DNA from: Mesostigma viride
Taxonomy: Eukaryota; Streptophyta; Mesostigmatophyceae; Mesostigmatales; Mesostigmataceae
Direction: 5' to 3'
Length of the DNA: 64,000 nucleotides
Assembly (NCBI GenBank): GCA_009746045.1
Contig: RPFO01001642.1
Location: 331,001-395,000, forward strand
Below the pieces are notes generated by a model. That model was not told the origin of the DNA. It did not search any database and saw only the letters and a program-made list of their open reading frames with translations. Shown piece by piece: positions 11,116-22,427 of the stretch (position 1 is the first letter of the stretch; each line of letters begins with the position of its first letter). The position numbers and the translations under genes were made by a program.

Positions 11116-11952
11116 CTAAGCAGTGTTGGGAACAGCTGTTAACTTAAGGGACCAGTGTGGGAAACAGCTGTTGACGTTAAGGGACGCGATGTGCGTAACG
11201 GAGATTATTCATGTGGGCGTGTGCATGTGCTTGTGTGTGAGCATGTATGGGCAGGTTATCGGGCGGGGGGCATGTGCATGTGCATCTGCTTGTGTGAGTG
11301 CATGGGCATGGGTGTGGTTGTGGGTTATAGTTTTTAGTTAATTCTGTAAACAAGGGGCGGGGGGGCGTCCAAATGCCTGTGTGCGTGGACGGGCTTGGGC
11401 GTGGCTATGGATCAGTGGGGTTGTGTGCGGGGGTGGAGACGGGGCCAGGGAAAAGCATGTGGGGGGGCATTAACCTTGGGAGCATGAGCCCGGGTGTGTT
11501 TGTCTAGAGTTTAAAAAGGGCAAGGGTAAGCATGATATGCTTTATGTTTCCCAGGTCCTTTCCACGATACTTTTCTAGAATAGATAATTGTTCTAGTCCC
11601 GCAAATGTCTGGATGGCATGATGCCACACTTGGCTTTTCGGCTTGAGATTTCTCTCTGTCTATCACTATCTCATGCAATTGCTCTCACCTATTGCTTTAC
11701 TTTTATTAACACCATCCTGGTTGCGGCATCCTTGTTGTGACATTTCCAAATGCATGTTGAAAACATTTTTTGCGCACCTGGCTTTGAACGGTCCTTGAGC
11801 AGTTTTCAACTGTCCTTGAACTTTTGGTGGTGTTTTCGGCACCATGTTACTCAGCCTGTAGCGATAAATAAAGTGCCGGATTTATTCCGCTTATCTTTTA
11901 TTTATCGGTACCTTATTTAACTTTATCGAGCGTGCCCCGTGTTTCGCTGCAG

Positions 11953-12837
11953 ACGAGCCAAGCAGCGCTGCAAGGCGTGGGATTCAGCGCTGTGGCGCCG
12001 ACGTCGCTGGACACCCAGCTGCGGCTGCAAGTGGAGATCGCGGCCGCGTTTGCCGACAAGCACGCCGAGATGGAACGGCTGCGGCGACAGCTGGAGCGGG
12101 AAATAGAACTACGACAGAGGCTGGAGGGGGAGGTGGCCGCGATGGAGCAGGTGGTGGCGCGGGAGGCAGACGCAAGGAGAAAGCTGGAGGGGGAGCTGTC
12201 GGCGGCCTTGAAGCAATCGCCTGGTAAGGCTCGTGATGACGAGGGTGATGAGAAGATGAAGGCTGTGAAGGAGTGGATGAAGAGCTACAAGTGTTGTGCG
12301 ATCGCAAACCCCAAGGTATCCACGGCCCTGCACACCGCAGCAAAGGTAGGGCGGGTGGACGTGGTGGCGCACTTGGTGCAAACGGGCATGGATGTCAACG
12401 TGGAAGATGCAGCTGGCGCCACACCGTTGTACGCCGCACTTGAGAGTCGCCAATTTGAGACTATCAAATATTTGGCGCGTGCAGGTGCAAGCATCAACGC
12501 TGCTGTCAGTGGTCCTGGAAAGGGCATGACACCTCTCGTTCTGGCTGTCAGGAGTCGCTCCCTGGAAAGTGTGCAGTGCTTAGTTAATGCAAGGGCCAAC
12601 GTGAATATGAGAGGTCCGGTGAGTAGAACCTGCCCTGCGAGTGTGTCACCACTTTGGGAGGCAGTCATAACAGGAAATCTGGACATTGTGAAATGCCTAG
12701 TAAACGCAGGGGCCAGGCTAGGGAAATGTGAGTGCAGCATGGATAGTGATGGTCATAGTCCTTTGGATCCTAGTGCTAAAGTTCGTCCAGAAATGCGGCA
12801 ATATTTCGCAAGCCTGACATCAAGCATCTGGAGTTGA
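11953..12837 (+). CDS. Coiled-coil and ankyrin-repeat exon (exon 2 of the U-box-kinase gene)
   Basis: This frame has no ATG before its domains; the only upstream start-like codon is a GTG at 11932. A consensus acceptor, TTTCGCTGCAG, ends at 11952, so it is best read as a downstream exon. It encodes 294 residues. Residues about 15-90 form a highly charged coiled coil rich in Arg, Glu and Leu. From about residue 120 there are roughly four ankyrin repeats (for example TALHTAAKVGRVDVVAHLV, TPLYAALESRQFETIKYL, TPLVLAVRSRSLESVQCLV, SPLWEAVITGNLDIVKCLV). Ankyrin repeats mediate protein binding, so this part would recruit the substrate or partner of the kinase and U-box in exon 1. It may instead be a separate gene with its own undetected first exon. 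Confidence 0.8.
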   Translation, partial: TSQAALQGVGFSAVAPTSLDTQLRLQVEIAAAFADKHAEMERLRRQLEREIELRQRLEGEVAAMEQVVAREADARRKLEGELSAALKQSPGKARDDEGDEKMKAVKEWMKSYKCCAIANPKVSTALHTAAKVGRVDVVAHLVQTGMDVNVEDAAGATPLYAALESRQFETIKYLARAGASINAAVSGPGKGMTPLVLAVRSRSLESVQCLVNARANVNMRGPVSRTCPASVSPLWEAVITGNLDIVKCLVNAGARLGKCECSMDSDGHSPLDPSAKVRPEMRQYFASLTSSIWS

Positions 12838-12851
12838 ACAGCAGTGTGCCA

Positions 12852-12856
12852 TGTAA
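12852..12856 (+). promoter_or_regulatory. TGTAA, possible polyadenylation signal
   Basis: TGTAA lies 15 bp after the ankyrin stop codon. TGTAA is the usual polyadenylation signal in chlorophyte algae. A five-base motif recurs by chance, and this one is closer to the stop than usual. Confidence 0.3.
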
Positions 12857-12861
12857 GTCAG

Positions 12862-13331
12862 TACTGAGATTACGGGAGTTTGGCGGGTGCATACATGCGT
12901 TGCACCCCGACCATCATCTGCATGCCGACAGCGCAGGCGCACTTATCTAAAAGTGCACCTAAGATAGCGTGAAATGGGAAGCTTGCCATGAGGCTTACAG
13001 TGGCATTTTATGGAAGGAAAACGGGTCCCAAGGCAGCAGTGGCGGGACAGCGACCGTGGTCGTGCGGGTCTCGACATGGTTGCCCGTTGGACCGGGGCAG
13101 CCCAGCAACTGGCGTATGGCACAAAGTTTCCCTGATAAAGTCACATGGCGTCGCAAGGCAACCCCTGCAAGGGGTTGCTTTCCTTATGTGTCTTCAAAGT
13201 GCTGGATTTCAACAGAGTCCAGCGGACTCGTGCATGGAGAGCGAGGCATGTTGGAAGTGCCAAATGCCGGCACTTGGCACATTAACTTTGAAGTTCATGG
13301 CTGAGACCATTTTGTAAGTTGTGCAAACTAC
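12862..13331. other. No supported gene
   Basis: Two overlapping plus-strand frames of about 110 codons (12969-13304 and 12988-13317) share this stretch and neither shows a recognisable domain. Confidence 0.4.
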
Positions 13332-13777
13332 ACCGTCCGCATTGTTAATTTTAATCATAAACTTTTATTATTTTAGTACACCACCTGAAAACGCTAAATA
13401 AAACAAGAAAAATGTAAATAATTAATTCCCGAGTGTACTTCCCTTTTGTTTTTCCAGCTACCAAACAAACAAAGAAAGTGTAAATAAATATTCTTTGACT
13501 GCAAAAAGCGCTTCTTTCGCGGTGAAAAACAAAGAATTATTAAATCTTTAGCTGACAAATGTGCTCTTACTGGCAGTGCTGCCGGCTGGGTTATACCAAA
13601 TAAACAAAGAATTTTTACATTGCGCAGCCAGTTCAACGGTTGTACGGTAACCAAACAAACAAACTAATAATTCATTAATTGGGCGGGCACAGTGGCACTT
13701 GCAACCAATAAAACGCTATTGTCTGATTCCGAAGGGCCTTTCGGCTTAACCGAATTAAAATTAACAATGCGGACGGT
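13332..13777. mobile_element. MITE-like inverted-repeat element, 446 bp
   Basis: AT-rich segment bounded by perfect 24-bp inverted repeats. The left arm is 13332-13355, starting ACCGTCCGCATTG; the right arm is 13754-13777, its exact complement. It contains several copies of ACCAAACAAACAAA and AAATAAACAAAGAA motifs and no coding potential. Flanking bases (CTAC on the left, TTATG on the right) give no clear target duplication, so the superfamily is unassigned. Confidence 0.7.
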
Positions 13778-13886
13778 TTATGCCCTGGGTTCCAAGGATG
13801 TGATCGGGCAGGTAGTAAATGAGATTGGAAAGGCATCAGCGTGACTTGATTTTGTTGATTTAATTTATTTGCAGAACAGCTTACAG

Positions 13887-13912
13887 GAATTGAATTGAAT
13901 TGAATTGAATTG
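13887..13912. repeat. (GAATT)n microsatellite
   Basis: Five tandem copies of GAATT immediately before the dispersed repeat that starts at 13913. Confidence 0.85.
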
Positions 13913-14205
13913 TAACATAACTCCGTTGGGAGTATATGTAGCACATAGCCCGTGAGAGGGGGGCATATGGCCTATCATACATCCTAAGCTACTTCCTGCA
14001 AGGGTGGGGATGTAAAGGACCCTTGCTCTAGGTGCACCAGGGCACGTGCATCCCCATGATCTTCAAGCTATGCCCAGCGAAGGGGGGAGCCTGTCATGGG
14101 GGGGAAGATCAGCATAGCTATACAAAGGCTAAAGCGGGGCTCTCAGCAGAGAGTTACTCCCTGCATGGGCACAACATAACTAAATAAAGCTAGGCATCAT
14201 CTGGA
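13913..14205. repeat. Dispersed repeat R2, copy 1
   Basis: Similar along its length to 32318-32665. Shared landmarks are CTCCGTTGGGAGTATATGTA/CTCCGTGGGGAGCATATGTA, CACATAGCCC, GGTGCACC, CCATGAT and CTCAGCAGAGAGTTACTCC/CTCAGCAGAGAGTAACTCC. No coding potential. Nature unknown; probably an old transposon-derived family. Confidence 0.75.
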
Positions 14206-14322
14206 GTGTGGCTCATCATAGGCACACATGTACATGATTAAGGGGACTCGCACGTCCAAAAGCCTGAAAAACTGACTTTAATGAATTTCAGTTCCAATGC
14301 ACTCGGGAACCATCTAGTGATG

Positions 14323-14905
14323 TGTTACGCCCAGGCTCTACTCGATCCCAAACCCCGCGCCTAACCTTACCTAAACTAGTGAGGGACCTAGTGATGAGGA
14401 GCTATGTTGTGGAAAGACCTGGGACGTGACGACTCTGTTCTCAATGCATTCTATTATTATACGCCATACACCGAATAAAACCAGGGTACTACGAAGGAAA
14501 CAATACTACACTGCCATGACCCTAGCTAATATGTGTTAATTCATAACACACGCCGGGTGCCATTCACGAAGGACAACTGCTGCATAAATGATCGCCGACA
14601 GGCGTGTATGCTCGGGCCGACATCGACCCTCGCCTACAGGACCAACGCACGTCCACAAGGTTCACACGCAGGATAAAAGGACCACTACTAAAGTACGCAG
14701 CGCGGCGCGACTGCACCGAACCACCATACTCTGATTCGAACCACCATACTGTACAATTGCCACGTCACAAGGCCCGGTACCGACCGGCCAAAAGGTCCTA
14801 ACTACACGTAAGCCTAGGAAAGTCAGCGAACTGTTCCGGAATGGCTGAGGCAACAAAGGACCTAATTTACGTCCGTAACAACAACAAAAGTTACGCGACG
14901 TAACA
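14323..14905 (-). repeat. 3' LTR (583 bp)
   Basis: Same sequence as the right LTR except for the missing TGTA. Bounded outside by TGATG at 14318-14322. Confidence 0.95.
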
Positions 14906-14915
14906 CCTCCCCCCC
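14906..14915 (-). other. Polypurine tract
   Basis: GGGGGGGAGG on the minus strand directly abuts the 3' LTR, the expected place for plus-strand DNA priming. Confidence 0.8.
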
Positions 14916-16102
14916 ACAAAGGTAGGGAGCCCTCTCCCTACGTACAGGGAGGAAACCAAAGGGGTAGGAATTCAACCTAACGCACCCAACACAAGCGTAA
15001 CACAATCGACTGACCATCCAAGGCCCAAAGCAAAAACATGTTAACCTCGGGTCCACCCCAAACGGTGTAGGGATCACCAGCACCACGCCGGGTGTGAGGC
15101 TCCCCTAACTGCCTTGCACGGAGGCTTGCCGGGAGGGACGGCACTAGGCAGGACACGCGTAGGAAACAATGTTCACACTGAGGACAGAGAACGGCCAACC
15201 GACTGGCCAAGCCCAGATCGCGACTCTATATACCGGAGGGACAACACCCTCAGGACGGGCCTAGAGCCCTCTGTCTACACACCAGTAGCCTGAAAAGTAC
15301 CACGGGTGGCCAAAAGCACCGCCATGTACGCCCGGTGATGAGCAACATCAGTAGGGTTGTCATGGTTGTCTACATGGATGGAGGAACACATCCTCCCAGA
15401 CGCCATCAAGATACATGCCGAGGAAAGCCCAGTAGTATCGTAGCTTTGTCAGGACCACCTGTCCACGGGCCCAGTCAAGGAACCCACACTGAAACTAGCG
15501 CACGAAGGGCTCTACCGACAGCAGAAGGAGGGCGCGCAGGAGGAACCGATAGAAGACCAGCTCACCACGAGCAACGGAGGTGAAAAACAAGTCCAGGAAA
15601 CGCTCCACGTTGTCGGGCCACAGACGCACGTGCCGGATCTCACGACTCTCGCTAACACGCGTGACCGAAGCTGAGGACTTCCCAACAGGAGCAACGCGCG
15701 GTTGGTGGATGACGGCGGAGGCGGGCGCGACGGAAGAGGCGGCCGGTGGCAGCAGGAGCGGCAACATGGGAAGATGTTGTGGCCTGTCGGGCAGAGGGCC
15801 AATCACCCATGGCCGAATCATACGTATCATCGGTAGTGTCAAACACCCACTTGCCCGTCGACGCCTCGCCCAAATCTGGATGACGCTGAGGCTCGGCCGG
15901 CAGAGGGAGCCACGGACGGAGTGACAGCGACCGGCTGAGCGTGCGCGACGGAGGGAGCCACGGACGGAGCGACAACGGCTGGCTGAGCAGGCGTCGTCTG
16001 ACATGATGGCTGCGGAGGGCGGGGGACAACCAACCGACCCACAGCCCGAGGAAATAACATAAGGCAAGGAAGGAAAACAACTAGAGGTTGTGCAGGTTTT
16101 CA

Positions 16103-19022
16103 CTCAACCAAACATAGGTAATCTTCCCAGTCACTACCAGACGGGTCCCTTTTACATAATGTCAGAGGGCTTCTTCTACCACTCTATTTAATCGCTCTAC
16201 TAGGCGTGAGGAGGGGGAATGGTACGCAGTGCCAAACGTCACTTTAGTACCAATAGCAGCAAAGAACTCTGTCCAAAAGTCCGAGGTAAACAGCTTGTCC
16301 TTATCGGAGATAAACTGCCTGCTCAACCCATGGTAACGATAAACGTTTTGAAGGTACGGCTGAGCACAGTCATGAGCAGCAGTAAGCTCCAAGGGACAAG
16401 GGACAAGGTGACAACGTCTCGTAAGGCGGTCTACAAACCCGAGGATCTGCGCATTGCCTTTGGTATAAAGGGCCGGATCCACAAAATCCATCATAATGGA
16501 ATCCCAAGGCATTATAGAAGGATCAGGGAGGGTACGAGGCTCGATCCGCTATCTGACCCACATTACTAGGTTTCATCTCCTCAGTGGCATGATTGGCATG
16601 TCCTACCAACATATTCATCCACATCAAGTGCTGAGGAGGGAGGGCCAGAAGTATGAACAGGTTACCAAATCCCGCACACGCTTCCCGCCCTAGCTGGTGA
16701 GCAGCTAAATCATGTAACTCAAACAACAAGGACGAGCGGCAAATAAGGGGAAAATACAAACGTCATTGCAGAGGATCATCCTTTAACAACACATACAAGA
16801 AGCCAACCACAAACTTGCACGGGTACTTCCCGAATTTTCGAGGGTGTGAGGATATTGCGACTAAAGCTTCCAGCTCTGTGGCCGTAAACACTGATAAGAC
16901 GCTCTAAATCTGACGTAGGATTGGCTACCTAGGTATCTACATAAGGTTAACAAGACACCCACAACTTTACCAAAAAGAATTTTATTAGTATCCTCCCCCC
17001 CCACTGAGATGACAGGTGTGCCCTCACACCGAAGAGAAAGGCCCACATGAGAGAGGAGATCAGGAAAACGAACACAGGTATGGAAAAGGTATAGTCAGGA
17101 CGTCGGGATAAAGCGTCAGGGACAATATTATCTACACCCTTGATGTATTACAATTTAAAGGGGGCAAATTGCGCACGGAATTCCATCCACCGCGCTTGCC
17201 GAGGAGTGAGGTTAGGTTGTGACAGGAGGTGAATCAGAGGACGATGGTCGGTTTGAATAACCAACCGAGAAGGGTCAACATCACAAGGCTCACTGATACA
17301 GACATCAAACTGGGCACCTTTAAGGAAATGTTGCCACGCATGACAGCAGTATACCACAGCCAATAACTCTTGTTGGTGAACAGGGTAGTTGCGATCAGCA
17401 GGTAACATAGTCCTAGAGATGTGTTCGATGTGTTGCAAACCATGACCTGGGTCTTGGAGGAGAACACCCCCAAGGGCTACCTTACTAGTCAGTAGCTAAT
17501 ACAAACAGTTTCGAGGTATCTGGCAAGACGAGGACAGCAGTCTGCTGACAACAAAAACTTCAACCACGCAAAAAGGAAAGGACTATTTAGCTCACTCCTT
17601 CCTAGTCACCGTGATTGATAAGGAACCAAATTCTACGGTAGGAGGGGTCTCAATAGAGGAGGAAGAAAACCCCGTTCGTGGGTTGGAGAAGGTAAAGGAG
17701 TAAGAAATCTGTCAGGGATATGAAATGGAGAAGGAACAGCTTCTGTCGAATTGTAGGAGGACCTGCAGGACGAGGATGTATTCCTATGTCGGTTTGACTA
17801 TACCAAAGACATGAACTGCTGATGAATGTCTCTTTGATACCAAAGACAGATGCTGTGCTTCTTCAAAGAGGTGAAACTTCTTATACCTAATCACGTAAAC
17901 GGAGGGGTTATTAATCACAGTACGTGCATCAGCCCAAGAAAGGAAAATACTAGACCATGAGGAAGTGATGTCTGCATAGTACTTTGCACGGCTATTATCA
18001 TAATCAACTTTACAATAGTCTGTAATTAGGCTAAATTTGCCATTGGGCAGAGGGACTAGCAAAATACTGGTAGAATATGGGGAATTACTAGGATCCCTTA
18101 AATCTGCTTCTAATAACGACACAAGTATTTGTTATAACTCTTATAATTCGGAGGGGCCCATACGAATGATACGATACATCGGAGAAAACCACATGAGGAG
18201 GGTATGAGGGAGTCTTTTCTTCAAAGACCCGAGAGGAATCTATAATAGACATGTAACGGACTTTATTGGTAAGACACGGAGGAACATACACAATAAAACA
18301 TATATTGTCATTGTTGGTCATTAATGACCAGCCATAGGATATACGAGGATCACCGGGTAACTCAATAGGGGTTACATCTACTAATTAAGGATAAATTCTC
18401 TACCCTACAGTGTCGTTCCGGCAACAGGGCATATAGGTGCTATCAGGGAACCAGGTAACAGCTAGCCTCCGGCCCGAGGCTTACTATAACCATGGTGTCA
18501 TGTTCTCGTCAGAAGGCAACAATTGTGAAAACGCTAGTTGCCCAAATCTGAGATTCCGCGGAACACATAAAGTAAGAAAGCCTAGAAGCTACTAGCAAGG
18601 AATCGAACCTAGGACCATAATAGTGTCATGATTAATAGTGATTTTATGGCCTTGATGCCAATCTAAGCCCAACAATACATCAGCAATCGTTATACGGCCT
18701 ATGGTCGCCACTAATTTAATCTGGCGACCCTGAATGAGGAGTGGTAAGGATACAGTCCCATGAGAGTGACTAGTGCGACCATCAGCATATATAGTGCACA
18801 GTCACATGAGAGGCATGAGGGATGGCTACTATGAAATCCTAGTCTCCCAACAAGGGCCTCGCTCACAAAGGAGCTGGCAGCCCCACGATCTACGAGGACA
18901 GAAACATTGAGGATATCACGAGGATGCAGAAAAGGGTCTACCACGGTAGTAGGAACGGTAAGGCCACCATTTAGAAACATCAAAGGACGAGCACGCAGGG
19001 GTGCAGAGGATGCAGCATCCAC
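16103..19022 (-). pseudogene. pol remnant: protease, RT, RNase H, integrase
   Basis: Read on the minus strand. 18711-19022 holds an aspartic-protease-like segment with VLVDRGAASSFV, where the usual D-(S/T)-G-A is D-R-G-A. 17784-18122 matches the start of a gypsy RT (NSPYSTSILLVPLPNGKF, then ITDYCKVDYD). 17148-17438 is RNase H (LPADRNYPVHQQELLAVVYC, then QTDHRPLIHLLSQPNLTPRQ). 16162-16512 is the integrase core with its acidic residues in context (MMDFVDPA, FISDKDKLFTSDFW, VERLNRVVEE). Stops and small deletions separate the parts; for example, the frame is lost just upstream of the RNase H frame near 17483, where two bases appear to be missing. Function is lost in this copy. Confidence 0.88.
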
Positions 19023-19133
19023 AGTAGTGACAAAAACAGGTAAACAAAAATTTTCAGGGCTTGGGGTACTAGCTTAGGACCTGACCAGGCTACCCCCTGC
19101 TGACAGGTCTACTGTTTTCCCTCCCCCCCCACA

Positions 19134-20667
19134 TCATCCAAGGGAACGACCCCTGGAGGAAACCCCGGTGAGAAAGCCATTGCTGGAGAAATCACGAGGG
19201 TATTGAGAGGGGATGGCATCCTGATCAGAATGGGGATTCACTAAGGAGCCTGTCTGTACAGCATTTAACCTAGAGGGTTGAGGAGCGACCAGAGGGTGGG
19301 CGAAGGGGAGAGGCCCGCTGAGGAGTACGCGGAGGGCTAGGCGGGCATTGGGATGAGGGGTGGCCCCAGAAAGAAACTTGGGGCACTCCCTCTTAAGATG
19401 GCCCACCTCATGACAGTGATAACACGTGATGTGAGACACATCCAATGCAGATATATCGGTAACACAAATATCTAATTCTTCTACATATGCCTCTTCTTCT
19501 TCAGGAGTGAGGACAAGGTTATGGACCCTAGTACGGACAGGAGCAGGAGCATACATAAAATCAGCAACACGGAGGAGATGGGTACGAACAGCAGCCAGAG
19601 GAAGGTCACGAAAACGATAGGCAGAAAACTGTTAAGGCGCTCTTGCCAATCAGCGTCTGGAGGCACTACTGACATGATTTTCCAATCTCCTAATTAAACA
19701 ATTATGCTACTGAGTTAGGGTATGCATGTGACGCGAGGGACTCACATTGAAGGAGGGTGACAAGGGCAGGAGCCACACACGTGGTAAGGTAATGAGGGAC
19801 AAGAACAGTGCTCATCAGGGAGTTTCCACCTATAATACTGTTCCCAAGAGGCCGTCCGGTCTGCTGAGTGAGGAGCATAAGAAAGGTGAAAAACTGCTGA
19901 GAAGTGGAACTGGTATCTAACTTAGGCACACTAGTAAAGGTGGGAAGGAGACGGGGCTTAGATGCACGAGAAGGATCAGTTTTATCCATAGGCCCACTCT
20001 TTTCCACAGGCACATACTCAGGCAGTAACCAATTATGAGGAGCAGGATAGGTCTTAGGAAGAGGACGTGAGGGCACCACAGTGTCAGGTTGGTGACCCGA
20101 GGTGTGAGGAACAGTATAGGCTTCTCTGATTGTGGAATAGGAAAAATGATCATAGTTTTTATCATGGAGAGGCAGGGTGCTAAAATCCTGATGAACCTCT
20201 TACTCTGCTACACGTGAGGGGATTTGGGCTGCCTCATAGGCCGTATCAGGGTATGCCAAGGAAGCAGGAGGATGTGTAGGAATGGCAGTAGGATACCCAG
20301 TAGGGCCCACAGGAGCGAGACTACGAGCACTACGAGGGGCTGACACCTGAGGAGCCTGAGAGGGTATAGACACAGAGGGATTCCCAGCATTACCAGGAGG
20401 AATAGCAGAGGGTGGGGCAATAGCCCTAGTACGCGCCTCAAACGTAGGAGGAGGAATAATAGGTGAACGGTGAAAGGACGGAGTAGAGGGAGTACTGTCA
20501 GAACGTACACTCTGAGACGGAGGAGTCAAGTGATGGACAGTGTCCAAGGAATCACGTCTATTACCCATAGCCAATTGAGGAGTACCAGAATTAACACCAG
20601 GAGTAACACCTGAGGAACGTTGGTTAATGGGAGACATACCCCCACCAAGAGTCGTTTGAGAGGACAT
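19134..20667 (-). pseudogene. gag remnant with CCHC zinc knuckle
   Basis: Starts at ATG 20667 with a Ser/Thr/Pro-rich N-terminal 155 codons (MSSQTTLGGGMSPINQRSSG), then continues in other frames. The fragment at 19134-19556 holds a retroviral-type zinc knuckle, CYHCHEVGHLKREC (C-X2-C-X4-H-X4-C), the nucleic-acid-binding motif of Gag. At least two frame breaks and several stops interrupt it, so no full-length Gag can be made. Confidence 0.8.
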
Positions 20668-20699
20668 GTTTGATGTGCAAAGGAAAGAAATACACTGGA

Positions 20700-20905
20700 C
20701 GAGGAAAGGTTAAAAAGCTGAACAAGGATAAGATAAAAATCTGTTCAAGGCTAAAATAAAAATCTGACCAAGGCTAAACTAAAATCAGATCAAGGATAAA
20801 AGAAAATCAGGTCAAGGAGGAAACAAAATCAGATCAAGGATAAAAGAAAATCAGATCAAGGATAAAAGAAAATCAGGTCAAGGAGAAAACAAATTCAGGT
20901 CAAAG
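20700..20905 (-). repeat. 22-bp tandem repeat in the LTR-element leader
   Basis: About nine imperfect copies of a 22-bp unit, read on the plus strand as ATCAGATCAAGGATAAAAGA plus AA. They sit between the 5' LTR and the gag start at 20667. Confidence 0.85.
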
Positions 20906-21567
20906 GGGCATGACAAAAAAAATCAAAGGGAAGTGGCTACCACTTTAGCAAGGACAAGGAAGGAATGATTTAAAATCTGATCAAGGAGAAAATAAAAAGG
21001 AAACAAAGGAAAACACACATGCATTATTGTAGCTTATTGTTACCGAAATGCCGAGGACGCCTGAAACCAGCGCCCGTTGGTAAATAAACATCCGGCTCAA
21101 GATTCTGCACGAGGAAGCATATAAGAAAACACAGCAGCATGCACGGAAAAGAGGTGTAGTCGAAAGAGACGCTAATCGTCCCACTATCCAGCCCTATTGA
21201 ACCGTCAATCCTAGCTAACGTAATCAAACAACATTCCAAGGAAACGCGTGTATACAAAGGAAGAAAAGGAGCTAACCCACTGAACCGGCTAACCCACTAG
21301 CTAACGTCAAACAGCACCCAGCAAGGAAATGCACACACAGAAGGAAAAGGAAAAGAAACTAGCTACGTGAGGAGTTCATCCGCTTTGAGCAGGTCTAACT
21401 TCTAGGCAGGGCGTGTCCCGAATCGGGCAGCACTACCCCCCTAGCTTAATTGCAGGCGACCCGCCCATTACCTGTCAAGAGGTTGTCTTCTTCTGTGCCC
21501 TGGCCGCGGAAGGTCTCTGGCGTATAAGGTTACTGTTGCAAGGGAATATCGTCGCGTCCACCTAAAC

Positions 21568-21581
21568 TATCTCCGCTACCA
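21568..21581 (-). other. Primer-binding site
   Basis: One base inside the 5' LTR the minus strand reads TGGTAGCGGAGATA. The leading TGG pairs with the CCA end of a tRNA, and TGGTA is the usual start of initiator-methionine tRNA primer sites. The exact tRNA cannot be confirmed here. Confidence 0.65.
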
Positions 21582-21582
21582 T

Positions 21583-22169
21583 TGTTACGCCCAGGCTCTA
21601 CTCGATCCCAAACCCCGCGCCTAACCTTACCTAAACTAGTGAGGGACCTAGTGATGAGGAGCTATGTTGTGGAAAGACCTGGGACGTGACGACTCTGTTC
21701 TCAATGCATTCTATTATTATACGCCATACACCGAATAAAACCAGGGTACTACGAAGGAAACAATACTATGTACACTGCCATGACCCTAGCTAATATGTGT
21801 TAATTCATAACACACGCCGGGTGCCATTCACGAAGGACAACTGCTGCATAAATGATCGCCGACAGGCGTGTATGCTCGGGCCGACATCGACCCTCGCCTA
21901 CAGGACCAACGCACGTCCACAAGGTTCACACGCAGGATAAAAGGACCACTACTAAAGTACGCAGCGCGGCGCGACTGCACCGAACCACCATACTCTGATT
22001 CGAACCACCATACTGTACAATTGCCACGTCACAAGGCCCGGTACCGACCGGCCAAAAGGTCCTAACTACACGTAAGCCTAGGAAAGTCAGCGAACTGTTC
22101 CGGAATGGCTGAGGCAACAAAGGACCTAATTTACGTCCGTAACAACAACAAAAGTTACGCGACGTAACA
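21583..22169 (-). repeat. 5' LTR (587 bp)
   Basis: Starts TGTTACG and ends CGTAACA as read on either strand (7-bp terminal inverted repeat). Matches 14323-14905 apart from an extra TGTA near 21768. As the 5' LTR of a minus-strand element it should contain the promoter. Confidence 0.95.
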
Positions 22170-22427
22170 TGATGATTGAGTACCATAAATATGATGTTTG
22201 GACATTCATGCCACCACTTGTTGGGGGTACTACGCCCAACCACGCACCGGTGGCGAGCTAAAAATAGAAAAAGACGCTATTTATGAGATATTTTGCCCAA
22301 GACAAACCACTTATCCAAATGACCTGCCCATACATTTCTGCAAAGTTCCCCCACTTTTTTAAAAGCTGGGCTATTTACATGGCCAAAATGGTCACATTTG
22401 TTTGAGTTATTAATTTTCCCGCAAAAT
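22170..22427. repeat. AT-rich dispersed repeat R3, left part
   Basis: Sits between the LTR element and the TOC/PAT-like element. It shares a stretch of AAAAATAGAAAAAGACGCTA with 46740-47180. Its continuation is found after the TOC/PAT-like element, so that element interrupts it. Confidence 0.7.

Larger units (their letters stand above)
8181..11952 (+). other. Predicted 3.77 kb phase-0 intron
   Basis: Begins GTGAGT at 8181 and ends TTTCGCTGCAG at 11952. Both flanking exons are in phase 0, so splicing restores one frame. It contains the rest of the 89-bp tandem array, a 1344-bp TTAA-flanked element, a 38-bp minisatellite, a 16-bp G run (10961-10976), and copies of a roughly 20-bp AAGGATTAACTTAAAGGGTC repeat. 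An 11-bp inverted repeat (CGATAAATAAA near 11861, TTTATTTATCG near 11897) could form a hairpin shortly before the acceptor. An extra exon in 11120-11900 cannot be excluded, but none is visible. Confidence 0.65.
14323..22169 (-). mobile_element. Ty3/gypsy-like LTR retrotransposon, complete structure, decayed coding
   Basis: 7847 bp, transcribed on the minus strand. The two LTRs (21583-22169 as 5', 14323-14905 as 3') begin TGTTACG and end CGTAACA, and I see one difference between them, a 4-bp indel. The insertion is flanked by TGATG on both sides (14318-14322 and 22170-22174), a 5-bp target duplication. On the minus strand the order is gag with a CCHC zinc knuckle, protease, reverse transcriptase, RNase H, integrase; integrase last marks Ty3/gypsy rather than Ty1/copia. 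A primer-binding site and a polypurine tract sit where expected. The internal frames carry stops and indels, so this copy is very unlikely to make its own proteins although its LTRs look recent. Confidence 0.93.

Noticed and set aside
14604..14801. 65-codon frame in the left LTR, repeated at 21868-22065
   Set aside because: Duplicated because the LTRs are identical; plus-strand frame opposite to the element's transcription.
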